Shown piece by piece: positions 1 to 6,525 of a DNA stretch of 6,989 nucleotides. The position numbers and the translations under genes are program-made. Each line of letters opens with the position of its first letter. Position 1 is the stretch's first letter. The stretch lies in the NCBI GenBank assembly GCA_003648875.1, contig QMQC01000096.1, forward strand, positions 1 to 6,989. Reading direction: 5' to 3'. This DNA is from Actinomycetota bacterium. GTDB taxonomy: Bacteria; Actinomycetota; Acidimicrobiia; Spongiisociales; UBA5794. The notes under the pieces are model-generated. The model did not search any database, was not told where the DNA came from, and saw nothing but the letters and a program-made list of their open reading frames with translations.

Positions 1-593
1 ATGACTTCGATGACCTCGTCTGGGTCGCCAAGTCGATCGAGGACGGTGACCTCTGTTGCCGGGTCGATCGTCCGCGTGAGGGCGAGCGACACATCAACTG
101 CCCGGAGTTGCGCATCCAGTTGCGTGACGATCGTCGGCAGACGGAGCGCAAGCGGGTCGGGAAGGTCTCTGGCGTCAATGATCTGGAGGCCATCGGCGAT
201 CGGATCGATGCCGACCGCAACATACGCGAGATCAAGGAAGGAGAGGCCAGGGACCACCGACACCGCGAAACCTGCATCGGACGCCTTCTCACGTATCTGG
301 GTCACCGCCCGCTCGCCGACCACTGCACTCCCAGGTACGGCGTACACAACAGAGCCGGCCGAGGCTGCAACGAGAACACGTTCGGTGATGGCGGCATAGA
401 CATCGTCGAATTCTGAGTGCAATTCGTAGAGGTCGTCGCATGTGACGATGTCGCGAGTTTCAGCCAGTTCGGACGCCGCCGGATGGCGAAGTGTTCGCAC
501 GATGACCGTCTCGGCTTGCCCGACAAGCGTCACAGTCGCGGCATCGACATGCTTGAGCCCTGCAGGTCCGAGGCCGACGATCGAGATCGCCAC
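1..593 (-). CDS. mazG: MazG/YabN-type protein, N-terminal tetrapyrrole-methylase-like domain (3' part missing)
   Basis: The 197 visible codons form a SAM-dependent tetrapyrrole-methylase-fold domain of the kind fused to the N-terminus of MazG in Bacillus YabN. Seen: the first strand and loop ISIVGLGPAG at residues 3-12, RTLRHPAA at 33-40, a stretch rich in D and E around 52-64, VVYAVPGSAVVGERAV at 82-97, and VVPGLSFLDLAYVAVGIDP at 113-131 followed by QIIDARDLP. This combination is diagnostic for the MazG-associated branch rather than for cobalamin-pathway methylases. MazG domains hydrolyse nucleoside triphosphates to monophosphates and clean the nucleotide pool; the role of the attached methylase-like domain is not well established. 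The MazG pyrophosphohydrolase half would lie to the left, outside the window, so its presence is inferred. The start is GTG at 593-591, one nucleotide after the stop of the parvulin gene. There is no Shine-Dalgarno in the C/T-rich (sense strand) sequence before it, so initiation probably depends on translational coupling. Confidence 0.88.
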   Translation of the reverse strand, partial: MAISIVGLGPAGLKHVDAATVTLVGQAETVIVRTLRHPAASELAETRDIVTCDDLYELHSEFDDVYAAITERVLVAASAGSVVYAVPGSAVVGERAVTQIREKASDAGFAVSVVPGLSFLDLAYVAVGIDPIADGLQIIDARDLPDPLALRLPTIVTQLDAQLRAVDVSLALTRTIDPATEVTVLDRLGDPDEVIEV

Positions 594-594
594 G

Positions 595-1515
595 TCAGGG
601 CGAGGGAGGGGGCGGGAGGATGCCGCCGACAGGCGGATACCACATACCGATGTCGCTCCGAACGGTGATGTCTGCGAGCTCCACGACTTCGTTCAGCCAG
701 AGGTTCCAGAAGCTGTCGAGAGTTTCGTCCGAAATCCACCTGACAGGGTCCGCAGCGAGTTCATCGAGAGAGGCGGGTGACTCTCTCGAGTCCACGAAGA
801 TGATGTGCCATCCGAATTGGGTTTCCACCGGACCGGCGAGTTGTCCAACCGGAACAGTGGTAACTGCGGCTGCGAATGGTTCGACGTAGAAGGCCGGGGA
901 TGCCGGACACGGAAGAACACCTCCGGGAGAGGCGGTGTCGAGGGATATCTCGTTTGCAACAGATGCGAAATCCTCGCCGGCTTCAAGCCGGACGAGCACA
1001 TCGTCCGCTTCGCTCTCGGTGGTCATGAGGATGTGCCTCACACACACCTCCATGAGACGGCCCTGATCGTTCTGCCACACATCCTGAAGGTTCGCCTCGT
1101 CAGCTGCGAGTGCCTTTCTGACCTCAGATCGGAGGATGAGTTGGGTGACGGCAACCTCGACAGCTGTGTCGCTCAGCTCTGGATCATCGACAACGGTCAA
1201 CAGATAGCTTTCTTCCTGGAGTGAGGCTGTGGCAACGAACGCTTCCATCGTTTCGGGAGTGTCCAGGCCGGTCAACCCGAAGTCCATCTCAGCCGCTGTC
1301 AACATCGCTTCGGTGAATATCAACCTCGAGAGATCGTTGCGGAACCGCTCGGCGGAGACGGTGTCCCTGCCCTCGTTGTCCACACGAATGCTCAGTACGT
1401 ATGACTCGGAGATCTCAGATTCATTGACTGTGGCTGCGACGTCAGGTGAGCTGCACCCCGCGCTTGCGAGCGCTACTGCTCCAACGGCCAGAGCAATGAG
1501 TTTGTTGGCGATCAT
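595..1515 (-). CDS. Parvulin-type (PpiC/SurA/PrsA-like) peptidyl-prolyl isomerase lipoprotein
   Basis: This 306-aa protein is a predicted secreted prolyl cis-trans isomerase anchored to the membrane by a lipid. It begins with a short signal peptide (MIANKLIALAVG...) ending in a lipobox, SAGC, with lipidated Cys21. Residues 26-150 look like a helical SurA/PrsA-type chaperone domain. The parvulin domain spans about 156-245: VRHIL with His161, an SLDTASPGG loop at 191-199, and the closing FGWHIIFV with His237. In place of the common GGDLGWF it has GGVLPCP. Cys158 and Cys203 are the only cysteines in the mature part apart from the lipid Cys and could form a disulfide outside the cytoplasm. The tail ends in PPPPSP just before the stop. 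The ATG overlaps the mfd stop (ATGA, 1512-1515), so translation is likely coupled to mfd; a weak GGGA lies about 6 nt upstream. In Bacillus PrsA such proteins fold exported enzymes. The substrate here is unknown. Confidence 0.9.
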   Translation of the reverse strand: MIANKLIALAVGAVALASAGCSSPDVAATVNESEISESYVLSIRVDNEGRDTVSAERFRNDLSRLIFTEAMLTAAEMDFGLTGLDTPETMEAFVATASLQEESYLLTVVDDPELSDTAVEVAVTQLILRSEVRKALAADEANLQDVWQNDQGRLMEVCVRHILMTTESEADDVLVRLEAGEDFASVANEISLDTASPGGVLPCPASPAFYVEPFAAAVTTVPVGQLAGPVETQFGWHIIFVDSRESPASLDELAADPVRWISDETLDSFWNLWLNEVVELADITVRSDIGMWYPPVGGILPPPPSP

Positions 1516-4500
1516 GGATTCCCGTCAGATTCTGTCGATGCAGGCCACATTGTACGGAGAAACTCGGTAATCACCGTTGCAGGCGAGTCCCCGGGGGGTG
1601 GGAGATAGAGCACCGATCCGCGCAGGAGGGCATCCGGGGCGAGTCGCGCCAGGCGGACCTCCTGGGAGGTCTTGAGGGTCACCGGGGCGATGCGAACCTC
1701 CCTGCGGTTCTGAACGACCTCGGTGATTCCGATTCGGAGTGCCTCGACGCGCAGCCTTGCAGCGTCTATGAGGTCCGTGGCCCGATCGGGGAGCCGACCG
1801 TATCTGTCCTCCCACTCGGTGACAACATCGTCGACTGCCTCACCCACCGTCGCGGCGGCGAGTCTTCGGTATGCCTCAAGGCGTGCCTCAACTCCAGGAA
1901 CGTAGTCATCAGGTAGATGTGCGTCCGCATACAGGTCGATTCGGACAGGTTCCGGCTCGGCTTCGGCCGGATCCTCACCCTTGAGCTTGTTCACGGCGTC
2001 GGCCACGAGTTCCGAGTAGAGATCGATGCCGACTGCAGCGATGTGCCCTGACTGGGTTTCGGACAGGATGCTTCCCGCGCCACGTATTTCGAGGTCACGC
2101 ATGGCAAGCGCAAAGCCACTTCCGAGCTCTGAGAACTGACCGATCGCCTCGAGCCTCCTATAGGCGGTATCCGTGAGCCGATCGTCGAGAGGATGAAACA
2201 GGTATGCATATGCTCGCTGACTCGAGCGTCCTACCCGTCCCCTGAGCTGGTACAGCTGGGCAAGGCCGAGTCGATCCGCCCGTTCGACGATGAGGGTGTT
2301 CACGGTCGGAAGATCAAGCCCGGATTCGATGATCGTCGTAGCCACGAGTACGTCGTACTCGTGGTTCCAGAAGTCGTACATGACCTGTTCGAGCTGTCCC
2401 TCAGACATCTGTCCGTGAGCGATCGCGAATCGAGCGTCCGGGACAAGCTCTCTCAGCTCAGCAACTGCGTGATCGATCGATTGCACGCGGTTGTGAACGA
2501 CATACACCTGTCCTTCGCGAAGCATCTCCCTGCGGATCGCCGCCCCGACCGCACGCTCATCGTACGGGCCGACGTAGGTGAGGATCGGATGCCTGTCCTG
2601 GGGGGCGGTGCGAATGTTGCTCACGTCTCTGATACCGGTCAGAGCCATCTCGAGCGTCCTCGGAATCGGAGTCGCTGTGAGGGTGAGCACGTCAACGCTC
2701 GCCCTGAGTTCCTTGAGCCGATCCTTTGCCGCGACACCGAACCGTTGCTCCTCGTCGATCACGACAAGCCCCAGAGCCTTGAAATCCATGTCCTTGGACA
2801 GCAGCCTGTGCGTCCCAACGACGATGTCCACTGAGCCATCGCTGACGCCTGCGATGACGTCCCTCTGCTGCCTAGGGGTCAGAAAGCGCGACAGCATCTC
2901 AACCCTCACGGGGTAGGGGGCAAATCTCTCCTCGAAGTTCGCATGGTGCTGTTGTGCGAGAAGAGTCGTCGGTACCAACATCGCTGCCTGTTTGCCGTCC
3001 TGAACTGCCTTGAACATCGCCCGTACCGCAACCTCAGTCTTGCCGAAACCGACGTCACCGAAGATCAGGCGATCCATGGGACTGTCTGATTGCATATCAG
3101 CCTTGACGTCGGCAATTGCTGCGAGCTGGTCCGGCGTTTCCTCATACGGGAAGGCACCCTCGAACTCGGCCTGCCACGGCGTGTCAGAGGAGAACGAGTG
3201 ACCATCTGCTTCTGCACGCTTCCGGTGCAGCGCGACAACCTGATCAGCAACGACGGCTACCTCGCTGCGAACCTTGCTTCGGATCTGGCTCCAATCGGTG
3301 CCACCCAACCTGGAGAGGCGGGGCGACTCGCCACCCGCGTATCTCGTGATCGACGCGAGCTGATCCGTCGGGACGTACAGCTTGTCATCTCCCGCGTACT
3401 CGACGAGCAGGTAGTCACGCTCGATCCCTGCCATGGTTCTGTTCACGAGGCCTGTAAAACGCCCGATCCCATGATGTCGGTGGACGATGAAGTCGCCCGG
3501 TGTCATGTCCCTGAAGACATCTCGGGCCGGTTTGGCGGTACCACGACGCGCCGTGCGATGCGCCCGTCTTCTCCCGGCTACCTCTCGTTCACCGACGACT
3601 CCAAAGCCGAGGGCCGGAAACACAAAGCCGGTATGGATTCCGATGGACGTGATTGCAGGACGTAACTCGTCGAGATGGTCAACCACCTCGAGATCGGCGC
3701 CATGCTCTCCGAGCACCGATGCAACGCGGTCCGCGGCGGCCTGCCCATCCATTGCCACAACGATGTCCACGCCTCGTTCTTTCCACGAGTTGATGGCGTA
3801 CGCGATGGACTCAGGATCGCCCGGCACTCCATCGAGCGACCGGATCTCATAGCCATCATCTCCAGGTCCGGAGGACTGCGGAGGAGCTTCGATCAATCGA
3901 TCCGAGATCGTGTCTGTGACGAGAGGGAGATAGAGCGGCGGATGAGCGCCACCCTCCGGTCCCCCTGTTCCCCATGTGTCAGAGAGTGCCTCGGCCAGGT
4001 CGGATTCTTCGTCGATCAAAGCCTTTGCCCTTGCAGTGCAACGTACCTGATCGAACAGGAACACGGGCGCCTCTGTTTCATCAAGAATCGTCCGACGTGG
4101 CGCAAGCCAGGGCAGCCACGACTCCATCCCCTGGAAGGAGATTCCTTCAACTATTCGGTCCCAGGTGTCTGTGGCCCATGGTGCATCGGTCAGTAGGCCC
4201 CTTGCTCGCTCGGCGAGATCGGAGTCAAGAATCATCTCACGCGCCGGATGGATCGAAATCGTTTCGAGAGCGTCCTCGGACCTTTGGGAGACAGCGGAAT
4301 ACGAGCGGATCTCATCGAGTCTGTCGCCCCAGAAGTCCAATCTGTATGGGTTGTCCGCTGTCGGCGGGAACACATCGATCAGTCCTCCCCTAACGGCGAC
4401 GTCACCTCGGGACTCAGCACGGTCAACTCTCGAATATCCGAGTCTCACGAGTTTGGCCACAGTTTCTGAGAAGTCGTAGATCTTGCCTTGCTGGAGAACC

Positions 4501-4880
4501 AACGGTTCAACCGGCGTTGGAGAGAGTCGCTGGATCGCGGCTCTTACCGAGGCCACCACGACAAGAGGGGCATCTTGTGTGAGACGATGCCTGGCTTCAA
4601 CCCGGGCAGCCATCGTCACGACGTTCGGGGAAACGTGTTCGAATGGCAGTGTTTCCCATGCAGGGAGTTGGATCACGTCATCGGAGAATATCGAGATGTC
4701 CTCAACGAGATCCTCTGCCTCGCGCTCTCCTGCGACGATCGCAAGGACAGGTCGCGCCAATCGTTTCGCCGTCGCTGCAACGACATAGGCGCGCGCGGAC
4801 GGCGCAACGACCACTCGACCGGGGAGGGGTGGGTCGAGGTCGCGACGCCAGCGATCGAGGAGAACGCTGAGTGGTGCCAC
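1512..4880 (-). CDS. mfd: Transcription-repair coupling factor Mfd
   Basis: Mfd is a DNA translocase that displaces RNA polymerase stalled at lesions and recruits UvrA for nucleotide excision repair. The 1122-aa length is normal for the family. Domains in order: a UvrB-homology module at about 20-320 (FEHVSPN at 80-86, RGGLIDVFPP at 164-173); a variable D3 linker at about 325-430; the CarD-like RNA-polymerase-interacting domain at about 456-515 (PGDFIVHRHHGIGRF, then DYLLVEYAGDDKLYVP); the RecG-like helicase core at about 570-890, with Walker A GDVGFGKTE (608-616, Lys614), Walker B DEEQ (709-712), TATPIPRT (735-742) and QLRGRVGRS (878-886); the TRG translocation motif at about 890-950; and the C-terminal D7 regulatory domain at about 975-1085. 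The TRG motif reads GAGSILSETQSGHI, where GAGNLLGxEQSGHI is commoner. The start is GTG at 4880-4878, 33 nt after the cyclase stop and in the same frame as it. No Shine-Dalgarno is seen, so the start rests on the N-terminal fit. The 3' end overlaps the parvulin start by 4 nt. The gene appears intact. Confidence 0.98.
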   Translation of the reverse strand: MAPLSVLLDRWRRDLDPPLPGRVVVAPSARAYVVAATAKRLARPVLAIVAGEREAEDLVEDISIFSDDVIQLPAWETLPFEHVSPNVVTMAARVEARHRLTQDAPLVVVASVRAAIQRLSPTPVEPLVLQQGKIYDFSETVAKLVRLGYSRVDRAESRGDVAVRGGLIDVFPPTADNPYRLDFWGDRLDEIRSYSAVSQRSEDALETISIHPAREMILDSDLAERARGLLTDAPWATDTWDRIVEGISFQGMESWLPWLAPRRTILDETEAPVFLFDQVRCTARAKALIDEESDLAEALSDTWGTGGPEGGAHPPLYLPLVTDTISDRLIEAPPQSSGPGDDGYEIRSLDGVPGDPESIAYAINSWKERGVDIVVAMDGQAAADRVASVLGEHGADLEVVDHLDELRPAITSIGIHTGFVFPALGFGVVGEREVAGRRRAHRTARRGTAKPARDVFRDMTPGDFIVHRHHGIGRFTGLVNRTMAGIERDYLLVEYAGDDKLYVPTDQLASITRYAGGESPRLSRLGGTDWSQIRSKVRSEVAVVADQVVALHRKRAEADGHSFSSDTPWQAEFEGAFPYEETPDQLAAIADVKADMQSDSPMDRLIFGDVGFGKTEVAVRAMFKAVQDGKQAAMLVPTTLLAQQHHANFEERFAPYPVRVEMLSRFLTPRQQRDVIAGVSDGSVDIVVGTHRLLSKDMDFKALGLVVIDEEQRFGVAAKDRLKELRASVDVLTLTATPIPRTLEMALTGIRDVSNIRTAPQDRHPILTYVGPYDERAVGAAIRREMLREGQVYVVHNRVQSIDHAVAELRELVPDARFAIAHGQMSEGQLEQVMYDFWNHEYDVLVATTIIESGLDLPTVNTLIVERADRLGLAQLYQLRGRVGRSSQRAYAYLFHPLDDRLTDTAYRRLEAIGQFSELGSGFALAMRDLEIRGAGSILSETQSGHIAAVGIDLYSELVADAVNKLKGEDPAEAEPEPVRIDLYADAHLPDDYVPGVEARLEAYRRLAAATVGEAVDDVVTEWEDRYGRLPDRATDLIDAARLRVEALRIGITEVVQNRREVRIAPVTLKTSQEVRLARLAPDALLRGSVLYLPPPGDSPATVITEFLRTMWPASTESDGNP

Positions 4881-4913
4881 TACCAGCAGGCTACATGCAA
4901 CAGGCGACAGGCA

Positions 4914-5852
4914 TCACGCGCCTGGTCTCGGGTCCGATGGATTCGCGACAGCGATGACTTCATGGGCAACCACACGTCCAACCTTGCCTCGTAGATCCAG
5001 TTCGTGACGTCTGCCGAATGTGACTTCATGGTGCGTGCGCTCGTAGATCGCATCGCTGACCAACATGGCTGATCCAGTTTCCTTGTTGGCTGATTCGAGC
5101 CGGCTCGCCACATTTACGGTGTCACCTATCACCGTTTCACGCGCAGCCTCACCGGCTCCGATGAGACCGAAGATGACTTCACCGAAATCCACACCCACGC
5201 GCACGCCGAAACTCATGCCGTAGATCCTCTCGATGTAGCGAGTGAGCTCTCCGGCTACTTCGAGAACGCCCAACCCGGATCGAACTGCCGACAGCGCCGG
5301 CTCAGGCTCGCCATGGAGGCCGAATAGAGCGAGAACGGCGTCACCCATGTAGTTGTCTATGACGCCTGAGTTCGTTTCGATCACATCACGCGTCCGACTG
5401 AAGAATCGGTTGAGGAGGTGCACTATGTCGTAGGGGGGCAGCGCGTCCGACATCTTCGTGTAGCCGACCACATCGGCGAACAGGACCGCCACATGGGCTT
5501 CCCTCCCGACGGGTCCCACAAGAGCCGGTCTTCCGAGTTGGGAGGCGAGCATTTCGTCGGTCTTGTCCAACACAAGTCTCCTCAAGCTCACCGAGCCCAA
5601 CAATGTCGTTTGACAGGCCAGTCGGACCTCATCCGGAAGATCGAGCTTTGTCGCCATGGCGACCTCTTCGACAGTTCGCTCGGACAGCTTCGAGAGACCG
5701 TCCTCGACGAACACTCGGCATGTGGAGCACCTGGCCCTGCCACCACACAGATGGGCAATGGGGATGTCCGCGTCGACCAACATCTCGAGGAGATTGACCT
5801 CTGGTTCGAACGGCACCTCAACCCCTTCGGGCCAGACCTGGATCTCTGACAT
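4914..5852 (-). CDS. Class III adenylate/guanylate cyclase with N-terminal [2Fe-2S] ferredoxin domain
   Basis: This 312-aa protein joins a ferredoxin domain (about 1-95) to a class III nucleotide cyclase domain (about 119-300) by a short linker. No membrane segment or signal peptide is visible, so it is probably cytoplasmic. The cluster ligands are Cys36, Cys42, Cys45 and Cys80 (CX5CX2CX34C), a spacing closer to adrenodoxin-type than to plant-type ferredoxins. In the cyclase domain both metal-binding aspartates are present: Asp127 in FADVVGYT and Asp171 in MGDAVLALFG. So are the transition-state residues Asn247 and Arg251 in GDTVNVASRLES. The second base-recognition position is Thr240, as in class IIIb enzymes, but the usual Lys just before the (Y/F)(I/M)GD motif is Asn167. 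The product is therefore probably cAMP, but this is uncertain. The family works as a dimer, and the fusion suggests control by cluster redox state or integrity (inferred). The ATG at 5852 has an AGGA Shine-Dalgarno 7 nt upstream. It is the first gene of the mfd cluster. Confidence 0.94.
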   Translation of the reverse strand: MSEIQVWPEGVEVPFEPEVNLLEMLVDADIPIAHLCGGRARCSTCRVFVEDGLSKLSERTVEEVAMATKLDLPDEVRLACQTTLLGSVSLRRLVLDKTDEMLASQLGRPALVGPVGREAHVAVLFADVVGYTKMSDALPPYDIVHLLNRFFSRTRDVIETNSGVIDNYMGDAVLALFGLHGEPEPALSAVRSGLGVLEVAGELTRYIERIYGMSFGVRVGVDFGEVIFGLIGAGEAARETVIGDTVNVASRLESANKETGSAMLVSDAIYERTHHEVTFGRRHELDLRGKVGRVVAHEVIAVANPSDPRPGA

Positions 5853-5859
5853 CAGCCGA

Positions 5860-5863
5860 TCCT
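5860..5863 (-). promoter_or_regulatory. Shine-Dalgarno (AGGA) of the cyclase gene
   Basis: On the minus strand AGGA lies 7 nt before the ATG at 5852-5850. It supports this ATG as the start of the cyclase gene. It is the best ribosome binding site in the minus-strand cluster; the three downstream genes have weak or no sites, which fits entry of ribosomes here and coupling afterwards. Confidence 0.65.
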
Positions 5864-5895
5864 ACCCAACCAGGCGAAACGCACCCTTTCAGTTA

Positions 5896-5908
5896 TCCGG
5901 AATCCGGA
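5896..5908. promoter_or_regulatory. Perfect 13-bp palindrome TCCGGA-A-TCCGGA, possible operator
   Basis: TCCGGAATCCGGA is two 6-bp half sites, each itself palindromic, separated by one base. It reads as both an inverted and a direct repeat. It lies 43 nt from each of the two divergent start codons, a position suited to a regulator acting on both genes. A binding protein cannot be named from the sequence, and TCCGGA is a plausible chance word in GC-rich DNA. Confidence 0.4.
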
Positions 5909-5939
5909 CCGCACACCTCGCGTTTGCATTGCTACGACG

Positions 5940-5945
5940 AAAGGA
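5940..5945 (+). promoter_or_regulatory. Shine-Dalgarno (AAAGGA) that selects the TTG start of the SRPBCC gene
   Basis: AAAGGA ends 6 nt before TTG at 5952-5954. The nearest in-frame codons upstream contain no ATG, GTG or TTG, so this site decides the start. Confidence 0.65.
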
Positions 5946-5951
5946 CGCCCG

Positions 5952-6401
5952 TTGCCAGACTTCACGATCATTCTTCAAATCGATGCGCCTGTAGAGAACG
6001 TTTGGGAAGTGCTCCACGACTTCGGAGACATCCAGCGATGGAGTCCTGGCGTCACGGACTCCGAACTGACCTCTGACGGTCCTGTTGCCGAGGGCTCCAC
6101 GAGACACTGCGACTTCGCACCCTTTGGCAGCGTCAAGGAGCGCGTCGATCGACACGAGCCGAACAAGCGCCTGACCGTGAATCTCTATGAAACCTTCAAG
6201 CTTCCGATCTCCGGCGGTGTGGCAGATTTCAACATCGCCCCACAAAGTGGTGGCACCGAGTTGACCCTTCATTACACCTACACGCCCAACCTCCTTGGCC
6301 GTCTGGCGAAGGGCTACACGGACAAGCAGATGCGCAAGGGGATCGGCGCCATGGCCAGAGGTCTTCAACAAGAGAGTGAACACATCGCGACCGCCGCTTA
6401 G
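5952..6401 (+). CDS. SRPBCC-fold (START/polyketide cyclase-like) protein
   Basis: This 149-aa protein belongs to the SRPBCC superfamily, small helix-grip proteins with a deep pocket for hydrophobic ligands. Seen: the N-terminal strand and helix FTIILQIDAPVENVWEVLHDFG (shown here only to identify the fold, in two parts: FTIILQIDAPVE, then NVWEVLHDFG), the IQRWSPGV turn at about 28-35, alternating strands through residue 110 (for example ELTLHYTYTP), and a long amphipathic C-terminal helix from about 114 onward (RLAKGYTDKQMRKGIGAMARGL). It has no signal peptide or membrane segment. The start is TTG with a good Shine-Dalgarno. It is transcribed away from the cyclase-mfd cluster and 124 nt before the kinase-like gene. 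The ligand and reaction, if any, cannot be told: the family includes lipid carriers, aromatase/cyclases and coenzyme-Q-binding proteins. A long antisense reading frame covers the gene but shows no protein family features. Confidence 0.85.
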   Translation: MPDFTIILQIDAPVENVWEVLHDFGDIQRWSPGVTDSELTSDGPVAEGSTRHCDFAPFGSVKERVDRHEPNKRLTVNLYETFKLPISGGVADFNIAPQSGGTELTLHYTYTPNLLGRLAKGYTDKQMRKGIGAMARGLQQESEHIATAA

Positions 6402-6477
6402 CCGACGCCCAAGTCGCCAGTTCGTAGAAACTGGATGCCGATGGATACCGCTCTGAGCGCCATTTGAGGACTGCGAA

Positions 6478-6492
6478 CGTTGCGATGCAACG
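6478..6492. repeat. Inverted repeat CGTTGC-GAT-GCAACG
   Basis: A perfect 6-bp inverted repeat with a 3-nt centre. It ends 19 nt before the putative -10 box at 6512-6517, so it would lie about 33-47 nt upstream of the start of transcription. That suits an activator or repressor site. It could also be a short RNA hairpin, but no T-tract follows. Confidence 0.4.
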
Positions 6493-6508
6493 GCAGCTTT
6501 CGCCTCAT

Positions 6509-6517
6509 TGCTAGCGT
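6509..6517 (+). promoter_or_regulatory. Extended -10 box TGC-TAGCGT, probable promoter of the kinase-like gene
   Basis: TAGCGT matches the actinobacterial TANNNT -10 pattern and is preceded by TGN, the extended -10 element. No good -35 hexamer sits at the usual distance. The box ends 8 nt before the ATG at 6526, so transcription would begin at or within a few bases of the start codon, giving a leaderless mRNA. This agrees with the lack of a Shine-Dalgarno. Confidence 0.5.
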
Positions 6518-6525
6518 GGTCGCTC

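Larger units (their letters stand above)
5853..5951. promoter_or_regulatory. Divergent intergenic region between the cyclase-mfd cluster and the SRPBCC gene
   Basis: These 99 nt separate two genes transcribed away from each other, so both promoters should lie here or just inside the genes. I see no convincing -35/-10 pair on either strand. On the minus strand, GATAAC (5893-5898, read as the complement) resembles a -10 box and runs into the palindrome at 5896-5908, but no good -35 hexamer sits 16-18 nt upstream. Both genes have recognisable Shine-Dalgarno sequences. The assignment as a promoter region rests on the divergent layout. Confidence 0.6.
6402..6525. other. Intergenic spacer with two short inverted repeats
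   Basis: The spacer between the SRPBCC and kinase-like genes holds a 6-bp stem CCAGTT/AACTGG with a 6-nt loop (6417-6434) and a second 6-bp stem CGTTGC-GAT-GCAACG (6478-6492), then a -10-like box. Neither stem is followed by a run of T, so no intrinsic terminator can be called. Confidence 0.5.

Noticed and set aside
1..416. Plus-strand open frames at the left edge
   Set aside because: The minus strand here carries the conserved MazG-type methylase motifs in one unbroken frame from 593 to the edge; the plus frames are low-complexity Ser/Arg/Thr shadows.
805..1224. A 139-codon plus-strand open frame opposite the parvulin gene
   Set aside because: The minus strand encodes the complete parvulin with lipobox and catalytic motifs; the plus frame is a shadow.
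2193..2834. A 213-codon plus-strand open frame inside mfd
   Set aside because: It lies opposite conserved Mfd helicase sequence and its translation shows no family features; shadow frame.
3090..3665. A 191-codon plus-strand open frame inside mfd
   Set aside because: It is antisense to the RNA-polymerase-interacting and helicase regions of Mfd, with no features of its own.
6417..6434. CCAGTT/AACTGG hairpin as a terminator of the SRPBCC gene
   Set aside because: The stem is only 6 bp with average GC and no run of T follows, so the evidence for a terminator is too weak.
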